This document shows, one piece after another, positions 23,800-32,175 of a stretch of 38,001 bases of DNA. Positions within the stretch are counted from its first letter, which is position 1. Every line of letters begins with the position of its first letter. The notes under the pieces are model-generated. The model was given only the letters and a program-made list of their open reading frames with translations. It did no database searches and was not told the DNA's origin. Position numbers and translations under genes: made by a program. The stretch covers positions 1-38,001 of the forward strand of contig DMSQ01000039.1 in the NCBI GenBank assembly GCA_003457135.1, read 5' to 3'. This stretch comes from Prolixibacteraceae bacterium (GTDB lineage: Bacteria > Bacteroidota > Bacteroidia > Bacteroidales > Prolixibacteraceae).

Positions 23800-24615
23800 A
23801 TGATTTATCATCGTAAATTCATACATCCGAAATCAAAAACCTGGGTCGTTTTTGTTCATGGGGCCGGAGGCAGCAATGTAGTCTGGTTTCGTCAGTTAAA
23901 AGAGTTTAAAAAACATTTTAATGTACTTCTGGTTGACTTGCGTGGCCACGGTAAATCGAAACCCGGAATTCAGGAAGAAGATTCAGTATATTCGTTTAAC
24001 GAAGTTGCATTAGATGTCATCCGGATTATGGATCATCTGGAAATCAAAAAAGCCCATTTGGTTGGAATCTCATTGGGTTGTGTGGTTATCCGGGCCATTG
24101 ATAAACTTGCGCCGGGAAGGGCCGAGTCTATCATTTTGGGAGGTGCAATTATTCAATTCAATAAAACAATCAAAGTATTAATTGGGATGGCGAAAATCCT
24201 GAATTCGGTTTTGCCTTATATGTGGCTCTACAAACTGAATGCCTTAATACTGATGCCATACCGGAAACACCGGGAATCGCGTCATATTTTCATTCAGGAA
24301 GCTATTAAACTTGGTGAAGATGAGTTTGCAAAATGGATGAAAATGACAAGGGAAATTAAAGCAAACCTGAAAGATTTTTTGAGCCGCGAGCCATCGGCCC
24401 CTGTTTTATACCTGATGGGCGATGGTGACCACATGTTTTTACCAATGGTAGCCGATCTGGTGAAAAGACAAATTAATGCCAGGCTGGAAGTCATCAAAAA
24501 CAGCGGTCACTGCTGTAACCTCGATCAGGCTAACCTGTTCAACGAGATTTCAATCCATTTTATCAAAAGAAACTCCGGGAAGAAAGAACTGATTTACTTC
24601 GAATCGGATTTTTGA
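23800..24615 (+). CDS. Alpha/beta hydrolase
   Basis: A 271-residue alpha/beta-hydrolase-fold enzyme. The oxyanion element is FVHGAGGSNVVW, the nucleophile elbow LVGISLGCVV (Ser), the acid probably the Asp in LMGDGDHMF, and the histidine in NSGHCCNLDQ. LRGHGKSKPG is typical of esterase/lipase-like members. No signal peptide is seen, so it acts in the cytoplasm. The substrate is unknown. It starts 9 bp after nqrF and so probably shares the nqr transcript, which is not a standard part of nqr operons. Its 3' end overlaps the convergent small gene by 22 bp. Confidence 0.85.
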   Translation: MIYHRKFIHPKSKTWVVFVHGAGGSNVVWFRQLKEFKKHFNVLLVDLRGHGKSKPGIQEEDSVYSFNEVALDVIRIMDHLEIKKAHLVGISLGCVVIRAIDKLAPGRAESIILGGAIIQFNKTIKVLIGMAKILNSVLPYMWLYKLNALILMPYRKHRESRHIFIQEAIKLGEDEFAKWMKMTREIKANLKDFLSREPSAPVLYLMGDGDHMFLPMVADLVKRQINARLEVIKNSGHCCNLDQANLFNEISIHFIKRNSGKKELIYFESDF

Positions 24616-24836
24616 AGTGAAAGCTGTTTAAACCGAAGTTCTTTCCTGGCCTTTGCCTGTTCCATTTTATCGAATGTTTGTGCACAGGTTACGCCTTTTG
24701 CTTTCATGTATTTATTGCTTCCTATGTGAGTATTCGGAAACTTTCCTCCCTTTTTAAACAAGGTCTGTACAGCAAGCCCTACAAAAGCCAAAGCCATTAG
24801 CACAACTGACAACATGATAACCTTTATTACCAGCAT
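24594..24836 (-). CDS. Small conserved membrane protein
   Basis: An 80-residue protein with one N-terminal transmembrane helix (IMLSVVLMALAFVGLAVQTL) and a short tail with KKGGKFPNTHIGSNKYMKAKG followed by VTCAQTFDKM. I recall similar small proteins, with NTHVG-N-M-G-C-Q-D type spacing, in many Bacteroidota; their function is not known to me. A good ribosome site (GAGGGG) lies before ATG 24836. The end overlaps the alpha/beta hydrolase gene by 22 bp in convergent orientation. Confidence 0.75.
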   Translation of the reverse strand: MLVIKVIMLSVVLMALAFVGLAVQTLFKKGGKFPNTHIGSNKYMKAKGVTCAQTFDKMEQAKARKELRFKQLSLQKSDSK

Positions 24837-24981
24837 GATGATTCCCCTCTTAGTTAATTACGTGCAAAGTTATATTTTAAACCTGAAGTACGAATTACCT
24901 GTTCACAAATTAAATTCCCGGCCATTTTGGGGTGATATTTTTTAAGCTGAATAATATGATTGGAGATTAGTATTAAAATTA

Positions 24982-25012
24982 TTGATGAAATGTCGGATAA
25001 TATGTACTTTTA
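24982..25012 (+). promoter_or_regulatory. Promoter of the small membrane protein gene
   Basis: TTG (24982-24984), a 20-bp spacer and TACTTTTA (25005-25012). The -7 box is identical to the one proposed for nqrA. The leader to ATG 25047 would be about 30 nt. Confidence 0.4.
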
Positions 25013-25046
25013 AATCAGCTAAATTCCTTTACTTAAACATACTATC

Positions 25047-25421
25047 ATGGAAAAACACATCAATGTAGTTGCCGCCCTTCAAATTGGACTTAGTATTTTC
25101 AACTTATTTATTGCTTTTCTGATTTTTACTGTTCTTAAATTAGTCGGTGGATTTGTAGATGAACCCAATGCAGGAACGATTCTCTCTATTATTGCTGATG
25201 TTCTTGCAATCGTATTCATCCTGGTATCTGTGCCGGGAATATTAGCCGGAATGGGTCTTTACAAAAGGAAAGAATGGGCCCGGATTCTGACCCTGATTCT
25301 TTCAGTTATTGAAATTTTCAGTTTCCCTTTCGGAACAGCCATCGGGATTTATTCCATTTGGGCATTGATTCAACCGGAAACAGTTGCCGCTTTCGGGAAT
25401 AATTCATCAGTAAAAGAATAA
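25047..25421 (+). CDS. Four-helix membrane protein, unknown function
   Basis: A 124-residue hydrophobic protein with about four membrane helices: residues 8-30, 45-70, 80-92 and 95-112. The pattern PGILAGMGLYKRKEWARILT followed by SFPFGTAIGIYSIWAL resembles small uncharacterised Bacteroidota membrane proteins in which a basic RKxWAR turn separates two helices. No catalytic motif is visible. It appears to be a single-gene unit; an AT-rich inverted repeat (GAAATAAGAAA at 25436-25446 with TTTCTTATTTC at 25468-25478) follows and may end the transcript. Confidence 0.75.
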   Translation: MEKHINVVAALQIGLSIFNLFIAFLIFTVLKLVGGFVDEPNAGTILSIIADVLAIVFILVSVPGILAGMGLYKRKEWARILTLILSVIEIFSFPFGTAIGIYSIWALIQPETVAAFGNNSSVKE

Positions 25422-25516
25422 GAAAAACCAAATAAGAAATAAGAAACATAGAAGTTTTCATTCCTCATTTCTTATTTCTCGTTTCTTGTTCGATATTTCA
25501 GTCGCAAAAAAGATAT

Positions 25517-25792
25517 ATGCCTGTAAAATCTGTCTTTCTGGTTATTGCTGGCCGGGTTCAGGGCGTTGGATTCCGATATTTTGCCTTGTACAAAGCCAAC
25601 GAGTTTCAAATCTTTGGTTGGGCAAGAAATACCCCCGACGGAAGAGTTGAAATTGAAGCAGAAGGTGAGCCTCACAAACTGGAAATATTCCTGGACTGGA
25701 TGAAAATTGGTCCTGCCAGAGCTGTCATCCGTTCATTTTCGGTTTCAGAAAATGTGCCGCCAAGAAATTTTACCAGTTTTAACATTCGATGA
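25517..25792 (+). CDS. acyP: Acylphosphatase
   Basis: A 91-residue enzyme that hydrolyses acyl phosphates such as acetyl or carbamoyl phosphate. The phosphate cradle GRVQGVGFRYF contains the essential R20, and N38 in GWARNTPDGRVEIEAEG is the second catalytic residue. Length and fold signatures are typical. Its stop overlaps the ATG of the PLP decarboxylase gene (ATGA at 25789-25792), so the two are co-translated. Confidence 0.92.
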   Translation: MPVKSVFLVIAGRVQGVGFRYFALYKANEFQIFGWARNTPDGRVEIEAEGEPHKLEIFLDWMKIGPARAVIRSFSVSENVPPRNFTSFNIR

Positions 25793-27237
25793 TTGACAAG
25801 ATGACAAACTACCACATGACTCCTGACGAATTCAGGAAACAAGGAAAACAAATGATTGACTGGATTGCCGACTATTACGAAAATATCGAAAAATATCCGG
25901 TATTATCTCAGGTAAAATCCGGAGATATTAAGGATCAGCTACCAGATTCGGCGCCAACAGAAAGTGAGTCATTCGGGCAGATTATGTCAGATGTCAATTC
26001 GATCATCATGCCCGGTATTACACATTGGCAGTCGCCTGATTTTTTTGCCTACTTTCCGGCCAATACATCCGGACCTTCGATTCTGGGCGATTTACTTTCT
26101 TCAGGATTGGGGGTACAGGGAATGCTTTGGGCTACCAGTCCGGCTTGCACCGAGCTCGAAACCCGTGTTCTGGATTGGCTTGCTGAAATGCTTCAGCTAC
26201 CCGAAAAATTCAAATCAACTTCGGACGGAGGGGCTGTCATTCAGGATACAGCCTCAAGTGCAGCGCTAAGCGCGGTATTGGCCGCCCGCGAGAAAAAAAC
26301 TAACTATCAGACAAACGACTCCGGATGTTTAGGAAATCTGGTCGCGTACATTTCAAACCAGACCCATTCATCGGTCGAAAAAGCCATAAAAATTGCCGGG
26401 ATTGGGAAAAACAACCTTCGCCTGATCGGTGTGGATGAAAATCTGGCCATGCGGATTGATTTGCTTGAAAATGCCATTCAGAAAGATTTACAGGATGGAT
26501 TAATTCCATTTTTCGTATGTGCAACAGTCGGAACCACATCAACCAATGCCATTGATCCGTTGAATGAAATCGGTAATATCTGCCTGAAATATCAGCTTTG
26601 GATGCACATTGATGCCGCCATGTCGGGTACAGCCGCAATTTGTCCTGAGTACCGGTATATTCTGGATGGTATTGAACTGGCCGATAGTTTCTCGTTTAAT
26701 CCGCACAAATGGATGTTCACTAATTTCGACTGCAATTGTTTTTTTGTTGCCGACCGTTCGGTCCTGATTAAAACCCTGAGCATTCTTCCTGAATATTTAA
26801 AAAATCAGGCAACCGAAAGTGGCGCAGTTTTCGATTATCGCGATTGGCATATTCAGCTTGGACGCAGGTTCCGTTCGCTCAAACTTTGGTTTGTGATCAG
26901 GCACTACGGAGTAAACGGATTACGTTATCATATTCAGGAGCACATCCGCCTTGCGCAGCAATTTGCCGGATGGGTCCGGTCTTCTGAAGAATTCGATCTT
27001 GTTGCCCCTGCGCCACTCAACCTGGTGTGTTTTGCCCACAAAAACGGAAATGATTTTAACCGGAAATTGCTCGAAACAATCAATAGCCGGGGCAAAATGT
27101 ACTTTACCCATACGGTAATTAACGGACAGTTCGTGCTTCGGATGAGCATTGCCCAAACCAACACGAATGAAGAGCATGTCAGGCAGGCCTGGGAAAACAT
27201 TCAGGAAACAGCTAAAGAACTGATGGACGTTTATTGA
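25789..27237 (+). CDS. PLP-dependent group II (aromatic amino acid type) decarboxylase
   Basis: A 482-residue fold type I PLP enzyme of the DDC/tryptophan decarboxylase family. The N-terminal TPDEFRKQGKQMIDWIADYY, the substrate-region HWQSPDFFAYFPANTS, the cofactor-stacking histidine in SNQTHSSVEKA, MHIDAAMSGTAAICPE, and the PLP lysine K307 in SFNPHKWMFTNFDC are all present. Such enzymes decarboxylate Phe, Tyr, Trp, DOPA or related amino acids; the exact substrate cannot be told. The start could also be ATG 25801, four codons on. A strong hairpin lies about 50 bp after the stop. Confidence 0.88.
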   Translation: MIDKMTNYHMTPDEFRKQGKQMIDWIADYYENIEKYPVLSQVKSGDIKDQLPDSAPTESESFGQIMSDVNSIIMPGITHWQSPDFFAYFPANTSGPSILGDLLSSGLGVQGMLWATSPACTELETRVLDWLAEMLQLPEKFKSTSDGGAVIQDTASSAALSAVLAAREKKTNYQTNDSGCLGNLVAYISNQTHSSVEKAIKIAGIGKNNLRLIGVDENLAMRIDLLENAIQKDLQDGLIPFFVCATVGTTSTNAIDPLNEIGNICLKYQLWMHIDAAMSGTAAICPEYRYILDGIELADSFSFNPHKWMFTNFDCNCFFVADRSVLIKTLSILPEYLKNQATESGAVFDYRDWHIQLGRRFRSLKLWFVIRHYGVNGLRYHIQEHIRLAQQFAGWVRSSEEFDLVAPAPLNLVCFAHKNGNDFNRKLLETINSRGKMYFTHTVINGQFVLRMSIAQTNTNEEHVRQAWENIQETAKELMDVY

Positions 27238-27251
27238 AAGACCTACCAACC

Positions 27252-27318
27252 GACTGGTTGAAATTCAGCAGAACTTGTTGTTGTTACTGACGGGGTGATT
27301 CCAAAGTCACCCCGTCAG
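27252..27318. repeat. Hairpin pair after the decarboxylase gene
   Basis: A small AACC-GACT-GGTT palindrome is followed, about 30 bp on, by a perfect 12-bp stem (CTGACGGGGTGA at 27287-27298, complement at 27307-27318) with an 8-nt loop. There is no T-run, so it is not a classical terminator. GGTTGAAATT beside the first palindrome also occurs in the repeat at 12420, so the two may belong to related families. Confidence 0.6.
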
Positions 27319-27411
27319 TTGGGGTTCCAGCAAAACAAAAACATGTTCAATAACTAGAATCGGATAACATATTTTTCATAAGTGTTACAACTACGTTTAT
27401 TAATATTTTCC

Positions 27412-27419
27412 TATTTTTG
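27412..27419 (+). promoter_or_regulatory. -7 box TATTTTTG for araA
   Basis: TATTTTTG lies 35 bp before ATG 27455, giving a leader of about 30 nt. A clean -33 element is not seen, which may fit an activator-dependent or repressed promoter. No arabinose-regulator site was recognised. Confidence 0.45.
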
Positions 27420-27454
27420 TTCCAACAATTTTGTATCATCAAAAAATTAAAATC

Positions 27455-28963
27455 ATGATAAACACGAATGGATTAGAAGTTTGGTTTGCCACAGGCAGCC
27501 AGGATTTGTACGGTGAAGGAACCTTGAAACAGGTTGCATCTGACTCGCAGGAAATTTGCCGTGGCTTGAATGCCGATGCAAATCTTCCGGTAAAAATAGT
27601 TTACAAACCGACCTTGAAAACCCCTGATGCCATTTATCAGTTCTGCCTCGAAGCCAATTCGGCTCCAAACTGTATCGGGATAATGACCTGGATGCACACG
27701 TTTTCGCCAGCTAAAATGTGGATCCGTGGGTTGAGCATTCTCGACCGGCCAATCCTGCATTTCCACACGCAGTTCAACCGCGATATCCCGTATGCCGATA
27801 TTGACATGGATTTCATGAACCTGAACCAATCAGCGCACGGTGGCCGTGAATATGGGTTCATCCTTTCACGGATGCGGAAAAACCGCAAAGTGGTGGTTGG
27901 TCATTGGCAGGATCCGGAAGTTCAGCGCCGCGTAAATGTATGGATGCGCGCAGCAACAGCATGGTCCGACTGGCAGGGAGCCAAATTTGCCCGTTTTGGC
28001 GACAACATGCGCGAAGTGGCAGTTACCGAAGGCGATAAAGTTGAGGCCCAACGCCGCTTTGGTTATGCAGTGAATGGTTATGGCGTTGGCGATTTGGTCA
28101 AATACATTGATGAAGTAAGCAATTCAGCAATCAACGCATTGGTCGAAGAATACGATGCCCTATACAACATTGTTGATATTGCAAAAAAAGGTGGTGCGAA
28201 ACACGAAAACATAAGGGTTCAGGCCCGGATCGAAATAGGAATGAGAAAGTTCCTGACCGATGGTGATTTTAAAGGATTCACTACGACCTTTCAGGATTTG
28301 CACGGATTAGCCCAGTTGCCTGGATTGGCTGTTCAGCGGTTGATGGCCGACGGTTACGGATTTGGAGCTGAAGGCGACTGGAAACATTCGGCTTTGGTAC
28401 GCGCCATGAAAGTGATGGGCGCCGGTCTTGAAGGCGGATGCTCATTTATGGAAGATTACACCTATCATTTCAACCCGAACGGAATGAAGGTTTTAGGATC
28501 GCACATGCTCGAAATTTGTCCGTCAATTAAAACCGGAAAGGCTTCTTTGGAAGTTCATCATTTAGGAATTGGCGGAAAGGAAGATCCGGCACGTCTGGTT
28601 TTCAATGTTCCAACAGGTCCGGCAATCAATGCTTCGGTACTCGACATGGGAAACCGTTTCCGCCTGTTGGTCAATAATGTGGATTGTGTTGCTCCTGATG
28701 CCGACTTCCCAAAATTACCGGTTGCACGTGCCATGTGGGTTCCGCAACCCAACCTTCCTGACGGAGCTACTGCCTGGATTTTGGCCGGTGGCGCTCACCA
28801 CACGAGTTTCAGTCAGGCAGTTACGGCTGAATATATGGAAGATTTTGCTGAAATGGCCGATGTTGAATTTATGCTGATAGATAACAAAACCACCATTTCA
28901 GAATTCAAGAAAGAGCTGAAATGGAACGATGTTTATTATATGCTTTCGAACGGACTGAAATAG
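27455..28963 (+). CDS. araA: L-arabinose isomerase
   Basis: A 502-residue enzyme converting L-arabinose to L-ribulose, with Mn2+. It begins LEVWFATGSQDLYGEGTL. The catalytic and metal residues lie in GFGAEGDWKHSALVRAMK (Glu), CSFMEDYTYHF (Glu), GSHMLEICPSI (His) and AGGAHHTSFS (His). The frame also opens at a TTG at 27431, but ATG 27455 gives the family's usual N-terminus and length. No araB, araD, transporter or regulator gene lies nearby, so it stands apart from the rest of the pathway in this window. A nested palindromic element follows about 25 bp after the stop. Confidence 0.96.
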   Translation: MINTNGLEVWFATGSQDLYGEGTLKQVASDSQEICRGLNADANLPVKIVYKPTLKTPDAIYQFCLEANSAPNCIGIMTWMHTFSPAKMWIRGLSILDRPILHFHTQFNRDIPYADIDMDFMNLNQSAHGGREYGFILSRMRKNRKVVVGHWQDPEVQRRVNVWMRAATAWSDWQGAKFARFGDNMREVAVTEGDKVEAQRRFGYAVNGYGVGDLVKYIDEVSNSAINALVEEYDALYNIVDIAKKGGAKHENIRVQARIEIGMRKFLTDGDFKGFTTTFQDLHGLAQLPGLAVQRLMADGYGFGAEGDWKHSALVRAMKVMGAGLEGGCSFMEDYTYHFNPNGMKVLGSHMLEICPSIKTGKASLEVHHLGIGGKEDPARLVFNVPTGPAINASVLDMGNRFRLLVNNVDCVAPDADFPKLPVARAMWVPQPNLPDGATAWILAGGAHHTSFSQAVTAEYMEDFAEMADVEFMLIDNKTTISEFKKELKWNDVYYMLSNGLK

Positions 28964-28988
28964 AAATTCGGGGATATTTTGAATTGAC

Positions 28989-29109
28989 TAGCATCGCCAT
29001 TTATGGCGTTGTAAAAGGTAGAAATAAATTGGCTTTAGCCCAGACATCAATAGTTTTGGCTAAAGCCAATATGTGTTTTTATAATCCAACGCCATAAATG
29101 GCGTTGCTA
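28989..29109. mobile_element. Nested palindromic repeat (MITE-like)
   Basis: Outer 23-bp arms (28989-29011 and 29087-29109) are reverse complements with one mismatch, and each is itself partly palindromic around CGCCATTTATGGCG. Inner 13-bp arms, ATTGGCTTTAGCC (29028-29040) and its perfect complement (29058-29070), lie inside. The element has no coding capacity. Its right end supplies the TAG stop of the minus-strand glycosyltransferase gene. TTGGCTAAAGCCAA-type repeats are frequent in Bacteroidota. Confidence 0.75.
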
Positions 29110-30315
29110 ATGATTTCGGTAACAATTGGAATATTCATTCAATTGCCCAATCGCTTCCGAAAGGTTTTGCCGCTGATAATGCTTTTGATGTGCATGGTTC
29201 AAAAAGCGAAGGATGATAAAAGCATCAAAGAACTGAAAAAACCGTTTTCGGAAAGCAGACAAAGAAGAACTGTTTTGGTTTAATTCCACCAGCTTCGGAG
29301 TAAAATCCAGACTCTTAAGATAATCCTGCACTGAAATGGGCAATTCATTTAAAATCCTGATAAAGTCATCAGTATTAATCCGGAATAAGGAATCAATCCT
29401 GTCGAAGAAAACTTTCAGGTCCAGAAAAGCAGAAAAATTATAGGTAAGAGTCAGGTCTTCCGCGTCGTTCATCCATTTAGTCATGGATGCGCCGGTACCA
29501 AAGGGCACCCGGTCTGAAATCCTTGCCGAAGGATAAACAAATGTGTCGTTGATTTCATTAATCGTTCCAAGTTTGGTTAGTTTATGGAGAAAATAAAAAT
29601 CTTCGCCGGCTTGCCTTCGGTTCATGCCGCCTTGCTTCACGTAAGCTTCAGCCCTGACTGCAAATGCTGAACCGATGGTATAGATTGAATTCGGGAATCC
29701 GGTAAAATCAAGGGCTTTTTTGTAGTAATGAAGATAATCTTCATAGAGCTGAATACCTGTTTTCTGCTTCTGATCATCCATTTCTTCAGTCCGGTGTTTG
29801 AAATTGACGGTTGCAGCAAAACACGATTTGTTTTTAAAACACGATTCAATTCTTTGCAGATAATTCGATGAAAACAGACAATCAGAATCGGTGGAGATGA
29901 TGATTCCATTCGGATTACTGACTGAGTTAAAACGTCTGACCGCCTCGTCCATACCTATTTTACGCGCCATGCCAGCGCCGGCATGTTTTGCATTTACCGA
30001 TTGTGCATAAATCGGGTGTAAAACCAGGTTTGGCCGATCGTTTTTCAGTTTCCATACAACCAGTTTTTGAAAAGTATCCGCATTAAACTGCTTGATTTCA
30101 GGAGAACTGCTTTCTGAATCATTAACAGCTACGATAACTTCACAAAAAGAAAGAACCGGATCACAAGCCCACAATGATTGTAGAGTCAGTATAATCTCAG
30201 GTTCATTCAGGCATGGAATCATCACAATCATTCCGAGTGATGGCGAAACTTCGTCATGAATGAAAGCCGGATAAATAACATTGTTTTGAATATAACGGCC
30301 GGCAAATGATCCCAT
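29107..30315 (-). CDS. Family 2-like glycosyltransferase
   Basis: A 402-residue GT-A fold transferase without membrane helices. MIVMIPCLNEPEIILTLQSL and VIVAVNDSES form the nucleotide-binding start, ISTDSDCLFSSNYL carries the DxD metal motif, and AGEDFYFLHKL the ED catalytic region. The donor and acceptor are unknown. Start ATG 30315 follows the OmpH-like gene across a terminator, so it probably has its own promoter. The stop codon lies in the last bases of a palindromic element, so the final residues could have been changed by its insertion. GT family is fairly sure, function not. Confidence 0.85.
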   Translation of the reverse strand: MGSFAGRYIQNNVIYPAFIHDEVSPSLGMIVMIPCLNEPEIILTLQSLWACDPVLSFCEVIVAVNDSESSSPEIKQFNADTFQKLVVWKLKNDRPNLVLHPIYAQSVNAKHAGAGMARKIGMDEAVRRFNSVSNPNGIIISTDSDCLFSSNYLQRIESCFKNKSCFAATVNFKHRTEEMDDQKQKTGIQLYEDYLHYYKKALDFTGFPNSIYTIGSAFAVRAEAYVKQGGMNRRQAGEDFYFLHKLTKLGTINEINDTFVYPSARISDRVPFGTGASMTKWMNDAEDLTLTYNFSAFLDLKVFFDRIDSLFRINTDDFIRILNELPISVQDYLKSLDFTPKLVELNQNSSSLSAFRKRFFQFFDAFIILRFLNHAHQKHYQRQNLSEAIGQLNEYSNCYRNH

Positions 30316-30339
30316 AGCTTTGGTCAGGTTTTATAAAAC

Positions 30340-30367
30340 AAAAAAATCCGAACTAATCCGGATTTTT
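30340..30367 (-). terminator. Terminator of the OmpH-like gene
   Basis: On the minus strand CGGATTTTT-type arms (30342-30350 with 30359-30367) pair over 9 bp around an 8-nt loop and end in a T-run. It separates the OmpH/Skp-like gene from the glycosyltransferase gene. Confidence 0.75.
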
Positions 30368-30388
30368 CAAATATATGGAAAATTGATC

Positions 30389-30988
30389 CTATTTCAATTT
30401 TTCCTTCGAATATCTGGCATTCAGGCCAACCAATATATCTTTGGTTATATTTTGAGTTTCGTCACCTAATAAAACTTCGGCAGCATTCAGTATATAGCTG
30501 TATTTTTTATCCTTGTTGTAAACTTTCAAATAATTCAATACACTGTCCAGAAGTTGTTTGTTGTTGTCAGCCTGCATTTGGGCCAGTTTGGATGATAATT
30601 CCTGATCGAGTCTAGTAATTTGCTGTTCTTCTCCAACCAAACGATCGCGTTCCTGCATGGCACGTTCCTGTGTTAAGAATCCGCCACGCTGGACTTTTTC
30701 CTGAAAAGCAGCAGCCTGAGATTCAAAGCGGTTGCGCTTTTCGCCGTATTCTTTGGTATAAGCTTCCTGTTGTTTGGTAAATCCGTCATGCATTTCCTGT
30801 GCAAAGTCGTAATTCACAACCAGAGAATCAACCTTAATATAGGCAATTTTTAATTCGGAAGAAGCATCACCTTCAATCGCATCATCTTTCCCTGCACCAT
30901 TAAATTTATTTCCACTAAAATGCAGTATATAAAGACCTGCAACCGCAACAAACAAAATAACACTAACTATCATTGATGTATTTTTCAT
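30389..30988 (-). CDS. OmpH/Skp-like periplasmic chaperone
   Basis: A 199-residue protein with an N-terminal hydrophobic segment (MIVSVILFVAVAGLYILHF), acting as signal peptide or anchor. It then has LKIAYIKVDSLVVNYDFAQE, the standard start of the OmpH/Skp fold, a long charged coiled coil (about residues 70-150), and a closing YSYILNAAEVLL region. Skp-type chaperones hold unfolded outer-membrane proteins in the periplasm. ATG 30988 is chosen because GAAAGAGG lies just upstream. It is monocistronic between its promoter and a clear terminator. Confidence 0.88.
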   Translation of the reverse strand: MKNTSMIVSVILFVAVAGLYILHFSGNKFNGAGKDDAIEGDASSELKIAYIKVDSLVVNYDFAQEMHDGFTKQQEAYTKEYGEKRNRFESQAAAFQEKVQRGGFLTQERAMQERDRLVGEEQQITRLDQELSSKLAQMQADNNKQLLDSVLNYLKVYNKDKKYSYILNAAEVLLGDETQNITKDILVGLNARYSKEKLK

Positions 30989-31013
30989 ACGCCTCTTTCC
31001 AATTAAGTTTTGC

Positions 31014-31021
31014 CAAAAATA
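31014..31021 (-). promoter_or_regulatory. -7 box TATTTTTG for the OmpH-like gene
   Basis: TATTTTTG on the minus strand, 26 bp before ATG 30988. It is the same octamer seen before the HEPN, DivIC-like, araA and dsbD genes. Confidence 0.4.
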
Positions 31022-31146
31022 AAAATTTATTGTCACTATCCATCCATAAACCAGTTTATTTTTCAGAACCGGAGCCGAATCAGTTTTATGTAGAAAAATT
31101 GGGATAAAAGCTGCGTAAAATCATAAGTTCACCTTGATAAACATCA

Positions 31147-31178
31147 TTGATTCCAGGTTATTTTCCGAAGTATTTTTA
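31147..31178 (+). promoter_or_regulatory. Possible proline dehydrogenase promoter
   Basis: TTG (31147-31149), a 21-bp spacer and TATTTTTA (31171-31178) resemble the -33/-7 pair, with one mismatch to TAnnTTTG. It lies about 32 bp before ATG 31211. Confidence 0.3.
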
Positions 31179-31210
31179 CTTTATTCATTTTAAACTGAAA
31201 TCGCAAAATA

Positions 31211-32122
31211 ATGTTTAACAGATTACTGGCAAACGTACTGCCATATATGCCTAAAAAATTGATTTGGGTTTTCTCCAAACGATATATTGCAGGGGAAACT
31301 ATTGACGACGGTCTTAAGGCTTGTCGTGAGCTCAATAAGCAAGGCATTGAGGTAACTGTTGATCTGCTGGGTGAATTTATTTCCACGATTGAGCAAGCTG
31401 AGGAAAACAAAAACAAGTATCTTGAAATCATTGAACGATTTACTTCGGAAGGAATTGTCGGAAACTTTTCGCTGAAGCCCACCATGTTTGGGTTACTTAT
31501 TGACAAAGAAATTTGTTTATCTAATATTGAAGAAGTAGTCAAAAAGGCGGTTGAAAAGAAAAACTTTATCAGGATAGACATGGAAGATTCTCAGTGTGTT
31601 GACCGTGAATTAGAGATCTATCGCAAGCTTCAGCATAAGTATCCGGCCAATGTTGGGCTGGTCGTTCAAGCCTATCTGCGACGTGCAAAAAACGATCTGA
31701 TAAGCCTGAACAGCATTCATTCAAATGGCGCTCCATTGAATTTCAGACTCTGCAAAGGAATTTACATTGAACCCAAGCACATTGCCTTTAAAGAATACGA
31801 TGAAGTTCGTGAACACTACCTCGATGATTTGAAATACATGTTCGGACAACGGATGTACGTTGGTATTGCGACCCATGATAAATTTCTGGTTGATTCTGCA
31901 ATAGCTATCATTCAGGAGAAAAACATTGACAAAACTAAATATGAGTTCCAAATGCTTTACGGGGTAACTCCTGAACTCAGGAACAGTATTGTAAAGCAAG
32001 GATATAAAATGCGCGTATATGTGCCATTCGGGAAAGACTGGTTTGGTTATTCGACCCGCCGGTTAAAGGAAAATCCGAAGATGGCCACACACATTGTAAA
32101 GGCACTTTTTTTCAGGGGTTAG
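31211..32122 (+). CDS. Proline dehydrogenase
   Basis: A 303-residue FAD-dependent TIM-barrel enzyme oxidising proline to delta-1-pyrroline-5-carboxylate and passing electrons to quinone. Family marks are VTVDLLGEF, FIRIDMEDSQ, VQAYLRRAKND, FRLCKGIYIE, YVGIATHD, YEFQMLYGV, and YVPFGKDWFGYSTRRLKEN with the substrate-binding arginine pair. It is the stand-alone (monofunctional) form. The second enzyme of the pathway, P5C dehydrogenase, is at 12565-14202. The gene is monocistronic and ends before a strong terminator. Confidence 0.93.
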   Translation: MFNRLLANVLPYMPKKLIWVFSKRYIAGETIDDGLKACRELNKQGIEVTVDLLGEFISTIEQAEENKNKYLEIIERFTSEGIVGNFSLKPTMFGLLIDKEICLSNIEEVVKKAVEKKNFIRIDMEDSQCVDRELEIYRKLQHKYPANVGLVVQAYLRRAKNDLISLNSIHSNGAPLNFRLCKGIYIEPKHIAFKEYDEVREHYLDDLKYMFGQRMYVGIATHDKFLVDSAIAIIQEKNIDKTKYEFQMLYGVTPELRNSIVKQGYKMRVYVPFGKDWFGYSTRRLKENPKMATHIVKALFFRG

Positions 32123-32138
32123 TTTTAGGGGGTTTATT

Positions 32139-32170
32139 AAAGGGAGGTTCGGAAACGACCTCCCTTTTTT
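32139..32170 (+). terminator. Terminator, probably bidirectional
   Basis: AAAGGGAGGT (32139-32148) pairs with ACCTCCCTTT (32158-32167) around a 9-nt loop, followed by T residues. It ends the proline dehydrogenase transcript and can also serve the convergent aldo/keto reductase gene ending at 32176. Confidence 0.85.
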
Positions 32171-32175
32171 GATAA

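Noticed and set aside
27287..27318. Intrinsic terminator of the decarboxylase gene
   Set aside because: The stem is strong but no T-run follows on either strand.
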